Below, one piece after another: positions 4,884 through 5,039 of a stretch of DNA of 5,039 nt (position 1 is its first letter; every line of letters starts with the position of its first letter). Under the pieces are notes generated by a model that saw nothing but the letters and a program-made list of their open reading frames with translations, ran no database searches and was not told the origin of the DNA. The stretch is from positions 1 through 5,039 of the forward strand of contig CAKPLV010000084.1 in the NCBI GenBank assembly GCA_934167735.1, in the 5' to 3' direction. Origin of the DNA: an uncultured Clostridia bacterium. GTDB lineage: Bacteria; Bacillota; Clostridia; TANB77; CAG-508. The translations under genes and the position numbers were made by a program.

Positions 4884-5039
4884 ATGGCAGAAAACCCAAA
4901 CCAAAATCAAGAACAAGAATTAGATGAGAATCACTTAATACAAATAAGAAAAGATAAATTAAAAGAATTACAAGAACAAGGAAAAAATCCATTTGAAATA
5001 ACAAAATTTGATAGAACAAATTCAGCAGGAGAAATAAAA
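4884..5039 (+). CDS. lysS: Lysyl-tRNA synthetase, class II (LysS), N-terminal 52 residues, cut by the window end
   Basis: LysS charges tRNA-Lys with lysine using ATP. Only the start is present. After a Gln/Asn/Glu-rich leader (residues 2-12) it reads LDENHLIQIRKDKLKELQEQGKNPF, then TKFDRTNSAGEI. This matches the N-terminus of bacterial class II LysS, where the pattern is LN.Q...RR.KM..LR..G.DPF followed by a F.RTH..-like stretch leading to the OB-fold anticodon-binding domain. The catalytic motifs 1-3 lie outside the window. GAAAGGAAG (4869-4877) is the ribosome binding site, with a usual spacing to the ATG. The gene starts 26 bases after the tRNA-Thr with no terminator or promoter between, so the two are probably cotranscribed. 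No T-box leader is seen. Confidence 0.88.
   Translation, partial: MAENPNQNQEQELDENHLIQIRKDKLKELQEQGKNPFEITKFDRTNSAGEIK

Overview
The window reads as chromosomal DNA of a very AT-rich, endospore-forming Firmicute of the Clostridia type. The evidence is a spoIVA gene, strong AAGGAGG-type ribosome binding sites, heavy use of AGA and ATA codons, a CCA-encoding tRNA gene, and a DUF421/DUF4363 gene pair typical of clostridia. No mobile element, CRISPR array, integrase or phage module is visible, and coding density is high: no gene-free stretch exceeds about 195 bases.

Layout, left to right. (1) 3-641: the 3' part of spoIVA, whose product is the ATPase that builds the spore-coat basement layer. (2) 704-973: a small two-helix membrane protein with nine cysteines, including a CCCC C-terminus. 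A sigma-K-like promoter may lie just upstream. (3) 974-1166: an intergenic region with a 23-nt near-perfect palindrome and a good sigma-A promoter. (4) 1167-2414 and 2425-3090: a tight two-gene operon. It encodes a eukaryotic-type (UAP1-like) UDP-sugar pyrophosphorylase and a left-handed beta-helix protein that keeps the GlmU acetyltransferase catalytic residues. Together the two could do what bifunctional GlmU does. (5) 3092-3120: a bidirectional terminator shared with the next gene. (6) 3119-3490, minus strand: a four-helix YvlD/'phage holin 4' family membrane protein with an internal duplication. (7) 3639-4328 and 4321-4704: a DUF421 (YetF-like) membrane protein overlapping a DUF4363 protein, ended by a terminator that contains the stop codon. 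(8) 4740-5039: a sigma-A promoter, a tRNA-Thr(GGT) gene, and 26 bases later the start of lysS (lysyl-tRNA synthetase), which runs off the window.

Functionally, the left end is sporulation (coat assembly), the middle is nucleotide-sugar supply for envelope polymers, then come envelope membrane proteins of unknown function, and the right end is translation. The most interesting items are the apparent split, non-homologous GlmU equivalent, the cysteine-tailed membrane protein beside spoIVA, and the tRNA-Thr lying in the probable lysS leader. No wholly new system can be demonstrated from this sequence alone.
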